A stretch of DNA of 64,000 nucleotides from Arcobacter nitrofigilis DSM 7299. GTDB lineage: Bacteria > Campylobacterota > Campylobacteria > Campylobacterales > Arcobacteraceae. The DNA lies in the NCBI RefSeq assembly GCF_000092245.1, contig NC_014166.1, forward strand, positions 2,418,001 through 2,482,000, written 5' to 3'. Under the pieces are notes generated by a model that saw only the letters and a list, made by a program, of their open reading frames with translations, was not told the origin of the DNA and made no database searches. Every line of letters begins with the position of its first letter. The first letter of the stretch is position 1. The translations under genes were made by a program, and so were the position numbers. Below, in pieces: positions 55,812 to 64,000 of this stretch.

Positions 55812-56864
55812 TTACCTTTTATTTTTATTTAATTCAAATACATAAGAGAATACTTCTGCCATTGCTTGATAAAATTCTCCAGGTATCTCTTGATCAATTT
55901 GAATTTGATCATACAAAGCTCTTGCTAAAGCAGGATTCTCAATAATTGGAATTTTATTCTCTTTTGCAACATCTCTTATTTTTAAAGCTAAAAAATCAAT
56001 CCCTTTTGCTACAACTTTTGGAGCAGAGTTTACAGCACTATCATATTGTAAAGCCACAGAATAGTGTGTAGGATTTGTAATAACAACATCTGCATCCTTA
56101 GCACTTGCTCTCATTCTTTCATAGTGTAATTTATATTGAATCCCTTTTATCTTAGCTTTTACTTTAGGATCCCCTTCCATATTTTTGTGTTCATCTTTTA
56201 CCTCTTCTTTACTCATTTTAAGTGACTTAAAGTAGTAATGCCTAGTAAAAAAATAATCTATTATAGCAAATAATATTACTATAAATAATATAGCTCCAAC
56301 AAAATACAATAAAAGTGTAAACATCGCGTCTAAAGAAGAAGTAATATCTTTATCCATCATTGCTATAAAACCTTTATAAGTAAGCCCAAATAAGATAGTC
56401 ATAACAAAAACTATTAAGGTCAATTTTGCTAATAATTTTGTAGCTTCAAGTAATTTTTTTAAAGAAAATAACCCTTTAAGTCCACTTACTGGATTTAATT
56501 TCTCAAATTTTAGTTTTATTGGATTAGTTAAAAATCCAAATTGGACTACATTTAAAATAATCGCGAGTAAAATAACTACTAAAAAAAATGGAGCTAAAGA
56601 ATAAAATATTGTTGTAATAATTGCATTTGTCATATTATAATAATCTGTAGAAGTTAACTCTTGTCCTATTTTATTAAAAATATAAATCATAAGTTTTTTT
56701 ATGGAATCATAAGTATATGTACTCCAAAAAAGCATATAGACTGTTCCAAATAAAAGTATAGCAGCACCTACTACTTCACCTGATTTAGGAACATTTCCTT
56801 CGCCTCTAGCTTTTTCTAATTTCTTGGCGGTGGGTTCTTCGGTTTTATCTGTATCATCAGCCAT
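55812..56864 (-). CDS. flhB: flagellar export switch protein FlhB
   Basis: 350 residues. The N-terminus DKTEEPTAKKLEKARGEGNVPKS, four TM helices, and the autocleavage site NPTH in VVITNPTHYSVAL are intact. It switches export from hook to filament on signal from FliK. 3 bases before the PflA-like gene. Confidence 0.97.
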   Translation of the reverse strand: MADDTDKTEEPTAKKLEKARGEGNVPKSGEVVGAAILLFGTVYMLFWSTYTYDSIKKLMIYIFNKIGQELTSTDYYNMTNAIITTIFYSLAPFFLVVILLAIILNVVQFGFLTNPIKLKFEKLNPVSGLKGLFSLKKLLEATKLLAKLTLIVFVMTILFGLTYKGFIAMMDKDITSSLDAMFTLLLYFVGAILFIVILFAIIDYFFTRHYYFKSLKMSKEEVKDEHKNMEGDPKVKAKIKGIQYKLHYERMRASAKDADVVITNPTHYSVALQYDSAVNSAPKVVAKGIDFLALKIRDVAKENKIPIIENPALARALYDQIQIDQEIPGEFYQAMAEVFSYVFELNKNKR

Positions 56865-56876
56865 AATATACCCTCC

Positions 56877-57626
56877 TTATTGAAATTTTGTAATAAAATA
56901 ATTGGTAAAAGCTTCAGTGAATACTTCCATACCCATCATAATAAATATCATAATTAAAGCAAATTTTAACTGAAAAGTAATAACAAAAGGTGAAAATGCT
57001 GGCATAGATTTTGTCCCATAAGCATAATAAATATCAATTACAAAACCAATAAAAAATAGTGGAAAGGCAAAAGCAAAAGTAAAAGCAAACATTCTATTAA
57101 TCTCATCAATAAGCAATTTTATCCCATCATATGAATAAATATCAAAGGCACCTAGATGAACTATTGAAAAACTTTTTGCTAAAATTGAAAAAGTCATTTC
57201 ATACATTCCTGATTCAAAAAATACTGCAAGACTAATATAAAACATTAGTCTTGCTAAAATACCTTCATTTGTACCAGAAGCTGGATCAAAAAAACTTGCC
57301 ATTGAAAGGGCTGTTGCATAACCAACAAACTCTCCAATCATTTTTACTGCATTAAATATAATATTTACAAGCATAGAGGCAATTAAGCCCAAAGTTGCTT
57401 CTGAAAGTATAGCAATTAAAAATCCACTTGAAGTAACTTGGGATTCAATTTGAAGCATAGGGAATAAAAAAAGTGTTACATAAAAAGATAAAGCTGCTCT
57501 CATTCTAACATTTACAACTTTATGCCCAAATATAGGCATAAATGCCATAAATGCTAAAATTCTAGCAAAAAGTAATAAAAAATTTATTACCGTGCTTTCA
57601 TTAAGTAAAGATAATAATGCTTCCAT
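56877..57626 (-). CDS. fliR: flagellar biosynthesis protein FliR
   Basis: 249 residues with about six hydrophobic segments. ARILAFMAFMPIFGHKVV and MIGEFVGYATALSMASFFDP are FliR landmarks. It is part of the export channel. Starts at the last base of fliK. Confidence 0.94.
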   Translation of the reverse strand: MEALLSLLNESTVINFLLLFARILAFMAFMPIFGHKVVNVRMRAALSFYVTLFLFPMLQIESQVTSSGFLIAILSEATLGLIASMLVNIIFNAVKMIGEFVGYATALSMASFFDPASGTNEGILARLMFYISLAVFFESGMYEMTFSILAKSFSIVHLGAFDIYSYDGIKLLIDEINRMFAFTFAFAFPLFFIGFVIDIYYAYGTKSMPAFSPFVITFQLKFALIMIFIMMGMEVFTEAFTNYFITKFQ

Positions 57627-60067
57627 TACATGTAATATTTATCTTTACTATCTTTTGATTCAGCCTCTTCTATTTTGTTATTTGCACTTATAGTTTCACT
57701 TGAAAATTCTTTATTCTGATTCATATTTGGGTTTTCAGAAGGAGTATTATCGCCTTCATAACTGCCAAAATCTAAATCAAAAGATGTGGCTCCACCTGCA
57801 AAACTTTTAAACAAACTATCTTTTAGCACTGATTGATTTTCAATTAAATTTTCTTTAGTTGAATTATTACTTGATTTCATACTAATTGATAAAGAGTTAT
57901 TTTTTGCATCACCTCTAATAAGAATAGCAATATGTCCCAAAGCAGAAGGATTTAAATTTACTCTAAATGCAGTTACTGGTGGATTATAGTTTTCATACAT
58001 TACCCTTGCTAAATCTGACATCATAGTAGACATATGTTGTCTTGCCCCAATAATTCTATTTTGTATAGTTTGCGCTGCAGCTGAACTAACAGTTAAGTTA
58101 ACTAACTTCGAATCAAATAATTTATCATCAAGCTTTTTATTTTGTATTAAAAAACTTCCTTTATCATCTTTAAATTTCTCTTCAGAAGAATCTTTTGAAT
58201 CTTTTGAGTCACTTGTTCCATTTTTAATGATTGATAATCTTTCAAATGTAGATGATAGTTTAGTTTCACTTTGAGGCTCTACACTTTTTTCTATTTTAAT
58301 TTCAACTTTTTCTAAACCAAGATTCAGTACTTTTGCACTTTGTTCTACTTCTTTTGTAGTAGTTGCATTTTTTGCAATTTCTACGCCCTCATGTTTTGTT
58401 TCAAGTTTTTTTATATCAGTAGATTTTTTTTGACTACTCATATAAATATTAGTTAATAAATCATTTTTTGACTTAGATAACTCACTTGAATTATTTACAG
58501 TAGGTTTTATTAATAGTTGTGTGGAATTAGTCTCTTTTTTAGATCTATTTTCTTTTAAAAGTTTATCAATTAAAGACTCACCTTTTGTATTTTTATCTTC
58601 AGAAGATGTCATTTTTTCATTTGTTAAAGTAGTTTTTTCATTTTTTACTTCTACATTTAATTTAGACAAATCATTTGCAACTTTTTGATTCTTAACTTCC
58701 AAATTTGAAGTTTTTGAGTTATCATTTTCTAAAGTTGATTTAGGGCTTTCATTAATATTATTTAGTACTTGTTTTTCAATTTTTTCACTTGATAAAGGTT
58801 TATTTAGATTTAAATCTTTTTGACTTTTGAAATCTATATTATCACTAGAATTTTTTTGAGTTACAATCTCTTTTTCAACTTTTTTATTTGACAAATTATT
58901 TAATTCATTTTGAATACTTTTTGTAGCATTGTCTATTTTATTTTCGCTCTTAGAATCACTTTTTACAGTAATCTCATCATTTTTAAGATCACTAATGGTT
59001 AAATTCTTTTTTACATCATTATTTGAAACATCTTTTTTATCTTTCTTTTGATTAAGAGAGTTTTCTTTTACTTCTACAGTATTTGTACTTGTTTCTTGAA
59101 CTAAGTTATTTAGCAAAGAAGTTGTTTTTGCATCGGCTTTAGTTGTATCTACTTTTCCATCAGTTTTAGTTGTATCTACTTTTGTTTCGGATTTTGATTC
59201 AGATTCAGTTTTTTCTGTTTTTTCTGTTTTAGAATCTTTTTTTACTTCTTTTATATTTGATTTTATCTCTTGAATTAATCTATCCATCAAAGAAGTTGTT
59301 TTTCCATCAGTTTTAGTTGTATCTACTTTTGTTTCAGGTTTAGATTCAGCTTCAGGTTTTGAAGTTTCAGTTTTTTCTGCTTTGGAATCTTTTTTTACTT
59401 CTTTTATATTTGATTTTGTCTCTTGAATTAATCTATCCATCAAAGAAGTTGTTTTTCCATCAGTTTTAGTTGTATCTACTTTTGTTTCAGGTTTAGATTC
59501 AGCTTCAGGTTTTGAAGTTTCAGTTTTTTCTGCTTTGGAATCTTTTTTTACTTCTTTTATATTTGATTTTGTCTCTTGAATTAATCTATCCATCAAAGAA
59601 GTTGTTTTTCCATCAGTTTTAGTTGTATCTACTTTTGTTTCGGGTTTTGAAGTTTCAGTTTTTGAAGTTTCAGTTTTTTCTACTTTTTCTGTTTTAGAAT
59701 CTTTTTTTAGTTCTTTTATATTTGATTTTGTCTCTTGAATTAATCTATCCATCAAAGAAGTTGTTTTTCCATCAGTTTTAGTTGTATCTACTTTTGTTTC
59801 AGGTTTAGATTCAGCTTCAGGTTTTGAAGTTTCAGTTTTTGGAATTTCAGTTTTTTCTACTTTTTCTATTTTAGAATCTTTTTTTACTTCTTTTATGTTT
59901 GATTTTGTCTCATTTCCAACATTCTCAATGTCAGTTTTTGCTTTTGTTAGAAATTTATCAAATAAAGATTCACCCTCTTTTTTTTGAGGATTATTTTGTG
60001 TAGTTTTGGAAGTATTTGTTATTTCCGTTGATTTGGAAGTAGAGAAAAGTTCTAATTCATTACTCAT
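57626..60067 (-). CDS. fliK: flagellar hook-length control protein FliK, repeat-expanded
   Basis: 813 residues, about twice the Salmonella length. The C-terminal domain (about 670-770; PPVTAFRVNLNPSALGHI and SSNNSTKENL) is the conserved Flg_hook domain that triggers the FlhB switch. The N-terminal two thirds are Lys/Glu/Thr/Ser-rich and contain four to five tandem 51-53-residue units. As FliK acts as a ruler, unit number should affect hook length. Position between flgC and fliR supports the identity. Confidence 0.9.
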   Translation of the reverse strand: MSNELELFSTSKSTEITNTSKTTQNNPQKKEGESLFDKFLTKAKTDIENVGNETKSNIKEVKKDSKIEKVEKTEIPKTETSKPEAESKPETKVDTTKTDGKTTSLMDRLIQETKSNIKELKKDSKTEKVEKTETSKTETSKPETKVDTTKTDGKTTSLMDRLIQETKSNIKEVKKDSKAEKTETSKPEAESKPETKVDTTKTDGKTTSLMDRLIQETKSNIKEVKKDSKAEKTETSKPEAESKPETKVDTTKTDGKTTSLMDRLIQEIKSNIKEVKKDSKTEKTEKTESESKSETKVDTTKTDGKVDTTKADAKTTSLLNNLVQETSTNTVEVKENSLNQKKDKKDVSNNDVKKNLTISDLKNDEITVKSDSKSENKIDNATKSIQNELNNLSNKKVEKEIVTQKNSSDNIDFKSQKDLNLNKPLSSEKIEKQVLNNINESPKSTLENDNSKTSNLEVKNQKVANDLSKLNVEVKNEKTTLTNEKMTSSEDKNTKGESLIDKLLKENRSKKETNSTQLLIKPTVNNSSELSKSKNDLLTNIYMSSQKKSTDIKKLETKHEGVEIAKNATTTKEVEQSAKVLNLGLEKVEIKIEKSVEPQSETKLSSTFERLSIIKNGTSDSKDSKDSSEEKFKDDKGSFLIQNKKLDDKLFDSKLVNLTVSSAAAQTIQNRIIGARQHMSTMMSDLARVMYENYNPPVTAFRVNLNPSALGHIAILIRGDAKNNSLSISMKSSNNSTKENLIENQSVLKDSLFKSFAGGATSFDLDFGSYEGDNTPSENPNMNQNKEFSSETISANNKIEEAESKDSKDKYYM
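59281..59900 (-). repeat. 153/159-bp tandem repeats inside fliK
   Basis: The landmark TATCCATCAAAGAAG recurs at 59281, 59434, 59587 and 59746. The units 59281-59433 and 59434-59586 are identical over all 153 bases as read; the next is 159 bp with an altered Ser/Glu/Thr part. All keep the reading frame. Perfect identity means recent duplication or active homogenisation. Confidence 0.93.
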
Positions 60068-60086
60068 TCTTTATCCTTATAAGCAA

Positions 60087-60548
60087 TTACGATCTTAATA
60101 ATTCTAATGTTTTTGTATCAATTGTTTTAGTTGTTGTAAATGCCGAAACATTGGCTTCATAAGATCTCATAGCCTCTATTAAATCAACCATTTCAATAAC
60201 AGGATTAATATTTGGGTATGCAACATAGCCATCTGCGTTTGCATCTGGATGATCTGGTTCAAACTTCATAATAGGCTTATCTTTTGATTCAACTATTTGT
60301 TTTATACCTACTCCACTTAAATTTTTACTTGGAAGAGTAGATTGTTTATCTTGATTATCATTAGCTTTCAATTTTTCATTTTCACTTAATAACATCTCTT
60401 GAAAAACAACATTTTGTTTTTTGTAAGGACCACCATCTGTTGAATGAGTAGTTTTAGCATTTGCAATATTTGCACTAACAACATTTATTCTTGTTCTTTG
60501 TGCACTCATTCCAGAGCTTGCTATATTATATCCATCAAAAAAACCCAT
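60087..60548 (-). CDS. flgC: flagellar basal-body rod protein FlgC
   Basis: 153 residues. N-terminal rod motif SSGMSAQRTRINVVSANIAN and C-terminal MVDLIEAMRSYEANVSAF. Part of the proximal rod. flgB, its usual upstream partner, is not here. Confidence 0.96.
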   Translation of the reverse strand: MGFFDGYNIASSGMSAQRTRINVVSANIANAKTTHSTDGGPYKKQNVVFQEMLLSENEKLKANDNQDKQSTLPSKNLSGVGIKQIVESKDKPIMKFEPDHPDANADGYVAYPNINPVIEMVDLIEAMRSYEANVSAFTTTKTIDTKTLELLRS

Positions 60549-60563
60549 AATAACTCCCTAGTC

Positions 60564-60866
60564 CTAAACTTGCATTGACATGACTTGTTTAAATCCAGCC
60601 ATTGCTTTATTTTTAACTTCTAGTGCAAGTTTTAAAGTCATTTCCGCTTCTTCTATTTTAGAAACAGCTTCTTGTAAATTTTCCACTTTTCCAGTTGCAA
60701 TATTTTCCATTGCTTTATACCCATCAACTTGAGTATTATTTACCTCATTAACTGCATTTTTTAACATTGAGGCAAATGATTCACCTTGATTTTCGTTCTC
60801 ATTTGTTTTTTGAACGTTATTTTTGGTAAAAGCACTAGAAATGCCATTAATTCCTGAAATATCCAT
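60564..60866 (-). CDS. fliE: flagellar hook-basal body protein FliE
   Basis: 100 residues. FASMLKNAVNEVN and the C-terminal MTLKLALEVKNKAMAGF, ending in MSMQV, are diagnostic. It joins the MS ring to the rod. 15 bases upstream of flgC. Confidence 0.96.
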   Translation of the reverse strand: MDISGINGISSAFTKNNVQKTNENENQGESFASMLKNAVNEVNNTQVDGYKAMENIATGKVENLQEAVSKIEEAEMTLKLALEVKNKAMAGFKQVMSMQV

Positions 60867-60877
60867 TTAAATCTCCT

Positions 60878-61204
60878 CTAGTTTGTTGTACTAGTATTTT
60901 TACTATTTGAGTCAACTGTTGTTAACTCACTTAGTAGTTCATCAATCTTTTGTGTATGATATTTAAAATCCAACTCAGCTTTTTTATTATCAAGATTAAA
61001 TAACAGTATCAACAAAGATAACATCACATTTGACAAAGTTTTTAAAAAAACTGTTGCAAAAACAATACCTAAAACAATTTCCATAGGTGTAAATAGATTT
61101 ACATTAAATAAAAAAAATAAAGAAATACCAAAGAAACCAGTTGCTACATAAAATCGTAAAATTCCACTTGCAATAACTGTTTTTGAAAATCTTTCTATAA
61201 TCAC
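60878..61204 (-). CDS. small membrane protein in the flagellar operon, unknown
   Basis: 108 residues. Two TM helices (about 15-34 and 40-70), then a charged helical cytoplasmic tail ending in a Ser/Thr/Asn-rich stretch. No recognised family. It lies between flhG and fliE with gaps of 14 and 11 bases, so it is likely a lineage-specific flagellar or polar-localisation factor. Confidence 0.75.
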   Translation of the reverse strand: MIIERFSKTVIASGILRFYVATGFFGISLFFLFNVNLFTPMEIVLGIVFATVFLKTLSNVMLSLLILLFNLDNKKAELDFKYHTQKIDELLSELTTVDSNSKNTSTTN

Positions 61205-61218
61205 TTTTTATCCAAACT

Positions 61219-62043
61219 CTATTTATTTAATTTTTTTAACAATGAACTAACAATAAACTCCAATTCTCGGGTAACTAGTTGATCTTCAAACTCATTTACA
61301 AATAATTTTCTCAATCTTCCAGTTGTGGAAATATTCTTAGAACTGCTTACATTACCAATATATTCTATCATAAAATTAGGATTTAATCTATTTTTGAGTG
61401 CTAGATTCTGTAATGAATTAGTTATAGATTCCCCTATTTTGTAGTTTTTTGTATGATTAAAAGACAACATAAGCGAATTTTTATCTTTGGAGAGCATTTT
61501 CATTAAAGCATATACATCCGTCAAAGCACTAGGATCAGTTGTTGTTAAAGCTAAAATATTCCCAGAAATTGATAAAAATTCTTTTACATAGTCATTCAAG
61601 CCAGCTCCTGTGTCAATTAAGACAATATCAAAAATTTCTATATCAATTACATCTTGTACAATTCTTGCTAATACTAAACTGTTTGAGTGTTTAGAGTATT
61701 GATAGCCACTTTTACCAGCGATTAAAGTAATATTAGGATATTTTGTTTGAATAAATACTTCTTCTAAATTAGCTTTTCCATCAATATATTCAAACAGTGT
61801 TAAAGTAGGTTTTACGTCAAAAAGTACTTGCATATTTGCCAAACCAATATCTGCATCTATTACTGCAACTTTAAGTCCTCTTTTTGCTAATAAAGAAGCA
61901 ATATTAGCTGTAAATGTTGACTTTCCAACTCCTCCTTTTCCAGAAGTTATTGTTAATAATTTAGTACTTGAAGGATTAATCTTTTGTTTTCTTTTTGTAA
62001 GATTAATTAACTTATTGGCCTGTGTAGAAATTGTATTAATCAA
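61219..62043 (-). CDS. flhG: flagellar number regulator FlhG (MinD-like ATPase)
   Basis: 274 residues. Deviant Walker A SGKGGVGKST, switch I/II DADIGLANM and IDTGAGLND. The protein lacks a long MinD-type amphipathic tail but ends in a helix. It limits flagellar number with FlhF. 8 bases after flhF. Confidence 0.94.
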   Translation of the reverse strand: MINTISTQANKLINLTKRKQKINPSSTKLLTITSGKGGVGKSTFTANIASLLAKRGLKVAVIDADIGLANMQVLFDVKPTLTLFEYIDGKANLEEVFIQTKYPNITLIAGKSGYQYSKHSNSLVLARIVQDVIDIEIFDIVLIDTGAGLNDYVKEFLSISGNILALTTTDPSALTDVYALMKMLSKDKNSLMLSFNHTKNYKIGESITNSLQNLALKNRLNPNFMIEYIGNVSSSKNISTTGRLRKLFVNEFEDQLVTRELEFIVSSLLKKLNK

Positions 62044-62051
62044 AGTTTTTC

Positions 62052-63212
62052 CTATTTAACACAGGCATGATTCATAAAACAATCAATTAAAAAAGATGAA
62101 TTAGAAACAACTAAATCATCAGGAACATTTTGTCCAATTGACATATATGTAATAGATTTTTTTGTTTTATGTGCAAAAGAGATTAAATTTCCAAAACTTT
62201 TAGTTTCATCAAGTTTTGTAAAAGTTAAATAATCAATATTTAGTCTTGAATAATTTGTATAAATATCCATTAAATCGCTTTGTTTTACATTTGCAGGAAG
62301 AACTAAAACTTTTTCAATCGGAAGTTCATCGACTTTTTTTTGAAACTCATTTATTAATTCTATTTTATCTATATCATATTGACTTGAACCTGCTGTATCT
62401 ATAAAAATATAATTACAATCTTTTAATCTTAATAAAGACTCAACTAAATCTTCTGGTTTTTTAACAATTTCTAAAGGTAATCGCATAATATTTGTATAAG
62501 CTTGTAATTGTTCAATCGCACCAACTCTAAAGGAATCTAATGTTACAACACCTACTTTATAATTTTCACCTAATTTATAGGCATAACGAGCAGCTAGTTT
62601 TGCTATTGTAGTTGTTTTTCCAACTCCAGTTGGTCCTACCATCATCATTATTTTTCTTTGATGCTTACGAAGTGGAACTTCATTTTTTATAGGAATTATA
62701 CGACGAAGAATTAATTTAAAAAAATCATTAATCTTATGGGGATTAGATTTCATTCCTACGGGCAATTGCCTAATTGTTTTTTTCATTATAGTATATGTCA
62801 TCTCTTGATCGAATTCATTTGACTCAAATAAATTATAAATATCCACAAATTCAGGTGGTATAGTTAAATCATAAAGTTGTGATTTAGGATCCCAAATTGA
62901 TTTTTGAACTTGTTCTATTGCATCTTGCATTTTTAGAATTTCTTCTTTAAAATCATACACTTTTGCAGAGAAGTCTTTATCTTTTAATTTACCATTACTT
63001 GTTACAATTTTTTTCGTAAAAGATGATGGTTTTTTGCCTTTATTTGTATCATAATCTTCTTCTAAAGCCACAACAACTTCGTACATGCTTTTTTTGCTAT
63101 CTGGATCTGAGATTTTTTTTGTAGAAATTACTATTGCATCTTCTCCACACTCTTCTTGGGCTTTTCTTAAAGCCTTTGTGGGTGTTTCACCTAAAAATGA
63201 TAGCATATTCAT
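62052..63212 (-). CDS. flhF: flagellar biosynthesis GTPase FlhF
   Basis: 386 residues. Basic N-terminal B domain (1-80), then SRP-type NG domain: G1 VGPTGVGKTTTIAKLAA, G2 DSFRVGAIEQL, G3 DTAGSS, G4 TKLDE. It sets the polar flagellum site. The start overlaps the FlgA-like gene stop (ATGA). Confidence 0.96.
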   Translation of the reverse strand: MNMLSFLGETPTKALRKAQEECGEDAIVISTKKISDPDSKKSMYEVVVALEEDYDTNKGKKPSSFTKKIVTSNGKLKDKDFSAKVYDFKEEILKMQDAIEQVQKSIWDPKSQLYDLTIPPEFVDIYNLFESNEFDQEMTYTIMKKTIRQLPVGMKSNPHKINDFFKLILRRIIPIKNEVPLRKHQRKIMMMVGPTGVGKTTTIAKLAARYAYKLGENYKVGVVTLDSFRVGAIEQLQAYTNIMRLPLEIVKKPEDLVESLLRLKDCNYIFIDTAGSSQYDIDKIELINEFQKKVDELPIEKVLVLPANVKQSDLMDIYTNYSRLNIDYLTFTKLDETKSFGNLISFAHKTKKSITYMSIGQNVPDDLVVSNSSFLIDCFMNHACVK

Positions 63213-63610
63213 TTATCTCTTCCATCTTTATATATTTTTTCTATTTTCCCATTTTCTTTTCTAATTTTAATATATTCATCATTCTCATAGATTATTTTAC
63301 CTGGTGTTTCAATTTGTATTGAACCAAAATTAAATATAACTCTATTTGAACCCTCTTTTTTCAAATCACTATGACAAATAATTTTGTCTTTTTGTAAATA
63401 CTTACTTGTAAAATATTTTTTTTCTTTTAACTCTTTTAACGTAATTGGTTTACAATCATCAGGTAGTTTTTCTGTTTGTAAAATAGCAACATTAGAAGGA
63501 GTTAATGCAGTTTTATAAGGAATATCAATTTTTGCAATAATAACTTCATATGAAAAAAGTTTTAGTGTAAAAAGAAAAAATAGACAAAATAAACTAAACC
63601 TTAATTTCAA
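63209..63610 (-). CDS. short FlgA-like SAF-domain protein
   Basis: 133 residues. Signal peptide (1-20), then a SAF-type element (VIIAKIDIPYKTALTPSNV with LQKDKIICHSDL) and a terminal beta domain (GSIQIETPGKII). This is the C-terminal layout of FlgA, the periplasmic P-ring chaperone, but shorter than usual. Flagellar context supports the call. Overlaps the preceding gene by 17 bases. Confidence 0.7.
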   Translation of the reverse strand: MKLRFSLFCLFFLFTLKLFSYEVIIAKIDIPYKTALTPSNVAILQTEKLPDDCKPITLKELKEKKYFTSKYLQKDKIICHSDLKKEGSNRVIFNFGSIQIETPGKIIYENDEYIKIRKENGKIEKIYKDGRDK

Positions 63611-63971
63611 CTATATTCCCTCCACTTTGACTTGTTAGTTCTTCAACAATATCTTTATACATTTGTTGAATAGGAAGAACAATTGAAGCTAATTTTGCAT
63701 TTAAGATATGTAACTCTTGTAACTGTTGTTCTAAAGTATCTACATCATCTCTATATGTATTAATATCAACACCTTCTTGCATCTTATTAACTAACTCATC
63801 ATTTAAGTTTTTTCTTAACTCAATTATTCTATCCATATATTTTTGTTTGTCATCATTTCTATCTAAAAGCTTTTCATGCCGTGCAGCTTTTATATCTTCA
63901 ATATCACTATTTATTAAATCTTTCATCTTTATAACTAAAGAACTCATTTCATCTGTAATATTTTTAATCAT
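63594..63971 (-). CDS. helical cytoplasmic protein, FlgN-like export chaperone
   Basis: 125 residues, nearly all helix with heptad patterns (SLVIKMKDLINSDIEDI, LEQQLQELHILNAKLASIV). Size, charge and position at the head of the flagellar block fit a FlgN-type chaperone for hook-associated proteins such as FlgL. No diagnostic motif, so tentative. The upstream 29 bases hold no further gene start. Confidence 0.55.
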   Translation of the reverse strand: MIKNITDEMSSLVIKMKDLINSDIEDIKAARHEKLLDRNDDKQKYMDRIIELRKNLNDELVNKMQEGVDINTYRDDVDTLEQQLQELHILNAKLASIVLPIQQMYKDIVEELTSQSGGNIVEIKV

Positions 63972-64000
63972 GTTATTGCCTAATTTAGCTATTTTTTTTA

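Noticed and set aside
60087-60866. flgB next to flgC and fliE
   Set aside because: Looked for and not found; the gene upstream of fliE is an unrelated membrane protein, so flgB must lie elsewhere.

Overview
The window is a low-GC, gene-dense bacterial chromosome segment whose gene content points to a marine Arcobacteraceae species (Campylobacterota). The markers are a tmRNA tag of the form ANNTNYAPAYAKVA (Campylobacter-like), the carboxynorspermidine route (LYS1-like dehydrogenase plus NspC), chemoreceptors with the [15 protein letters not shown] hairpin tip, Bpt/ClpS/ClpA, and a polar-flagellum operon with FlhF/FlhG and a PflA-like protein. An ectABC-ask cluster for ectoine suggests a salt-exposed habitat. 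The species is inferred, not proven.

Layout. 1-9.4 kb is core genome: the 3' part of a VWA-TPR (Bat-type) gene, two tandem PPK2 kinases, a polyamine cluster with an overlooked 54-residue rubredoxin, a GST-like protein and a Cache chemoreceptor. At 9.4-9.8 kb lies ssrA (tmRNA). From its 3' end to about 17.1 kb runs an integrative element. It holds a tyrosine recombinase broken by one in-frame TAA, a nucleotidyltransferase/2H-phosphoesterase pair facing a CapV-like patatin phospholipase, a ribbon-helix-helix regulator with repeated operator half-sites, a decayed replication-like gene, an AlpA-like regulator and a hipBA-type toxin-antitoxin pair. The hipBA pair is preceded by five tandem units of exactly 50 bp. 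Both ends of the element carry GGGTACTTTTT-type repeats that look like integrase arm sites.

17-30 kb is signalling and iron: a substrate-binding/PAS/GGDEF protein, a RhlE-like helicase, a soluble CZB chemoreceptor-response regulator-histidine kinase operon, small membrane proteins, a DUF2325 protein under two strong Fur-box matches, Fur itself, and feoAB with its own Fur box; then a trpA-bpt-exported protein operon. 30.5-31.8 kb is a scar: two diverging remnants of a REP-associated transposase around an orphan 3' end of a large secreted-toxin-type gene and a small membrane protein that could be its immunity partner.

31.9-45.9 kb holds panB-ruvB-AI-2E-type permease, an LRR/J-domain pair, clpS-clpA-cytochrome c-ferredoxin:thioredoxin reductase/rhodanese, bioD, and ectABC-ask divergent from a MerR-like regulator across three palindromes phased at 21 bp. 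45.9-64 kb is a continuous leftward block. Flagellar genes (FlgN-like, FlgA-like, flhF, flhG, fliE, flgC, fliK, fliR, flhB, PflA-like, fliI, flgL, flhA) run without a gap into batD, an adaptor-like protein and an MFS exporter. fliK contains a perfect 153-bp tandem duplication.

The strongest candidates for something undescribed are the NTase-2H-patatin island cassette, the 50-bp array in front of hipBA, and the phased palindromes at the ectoine promoter.
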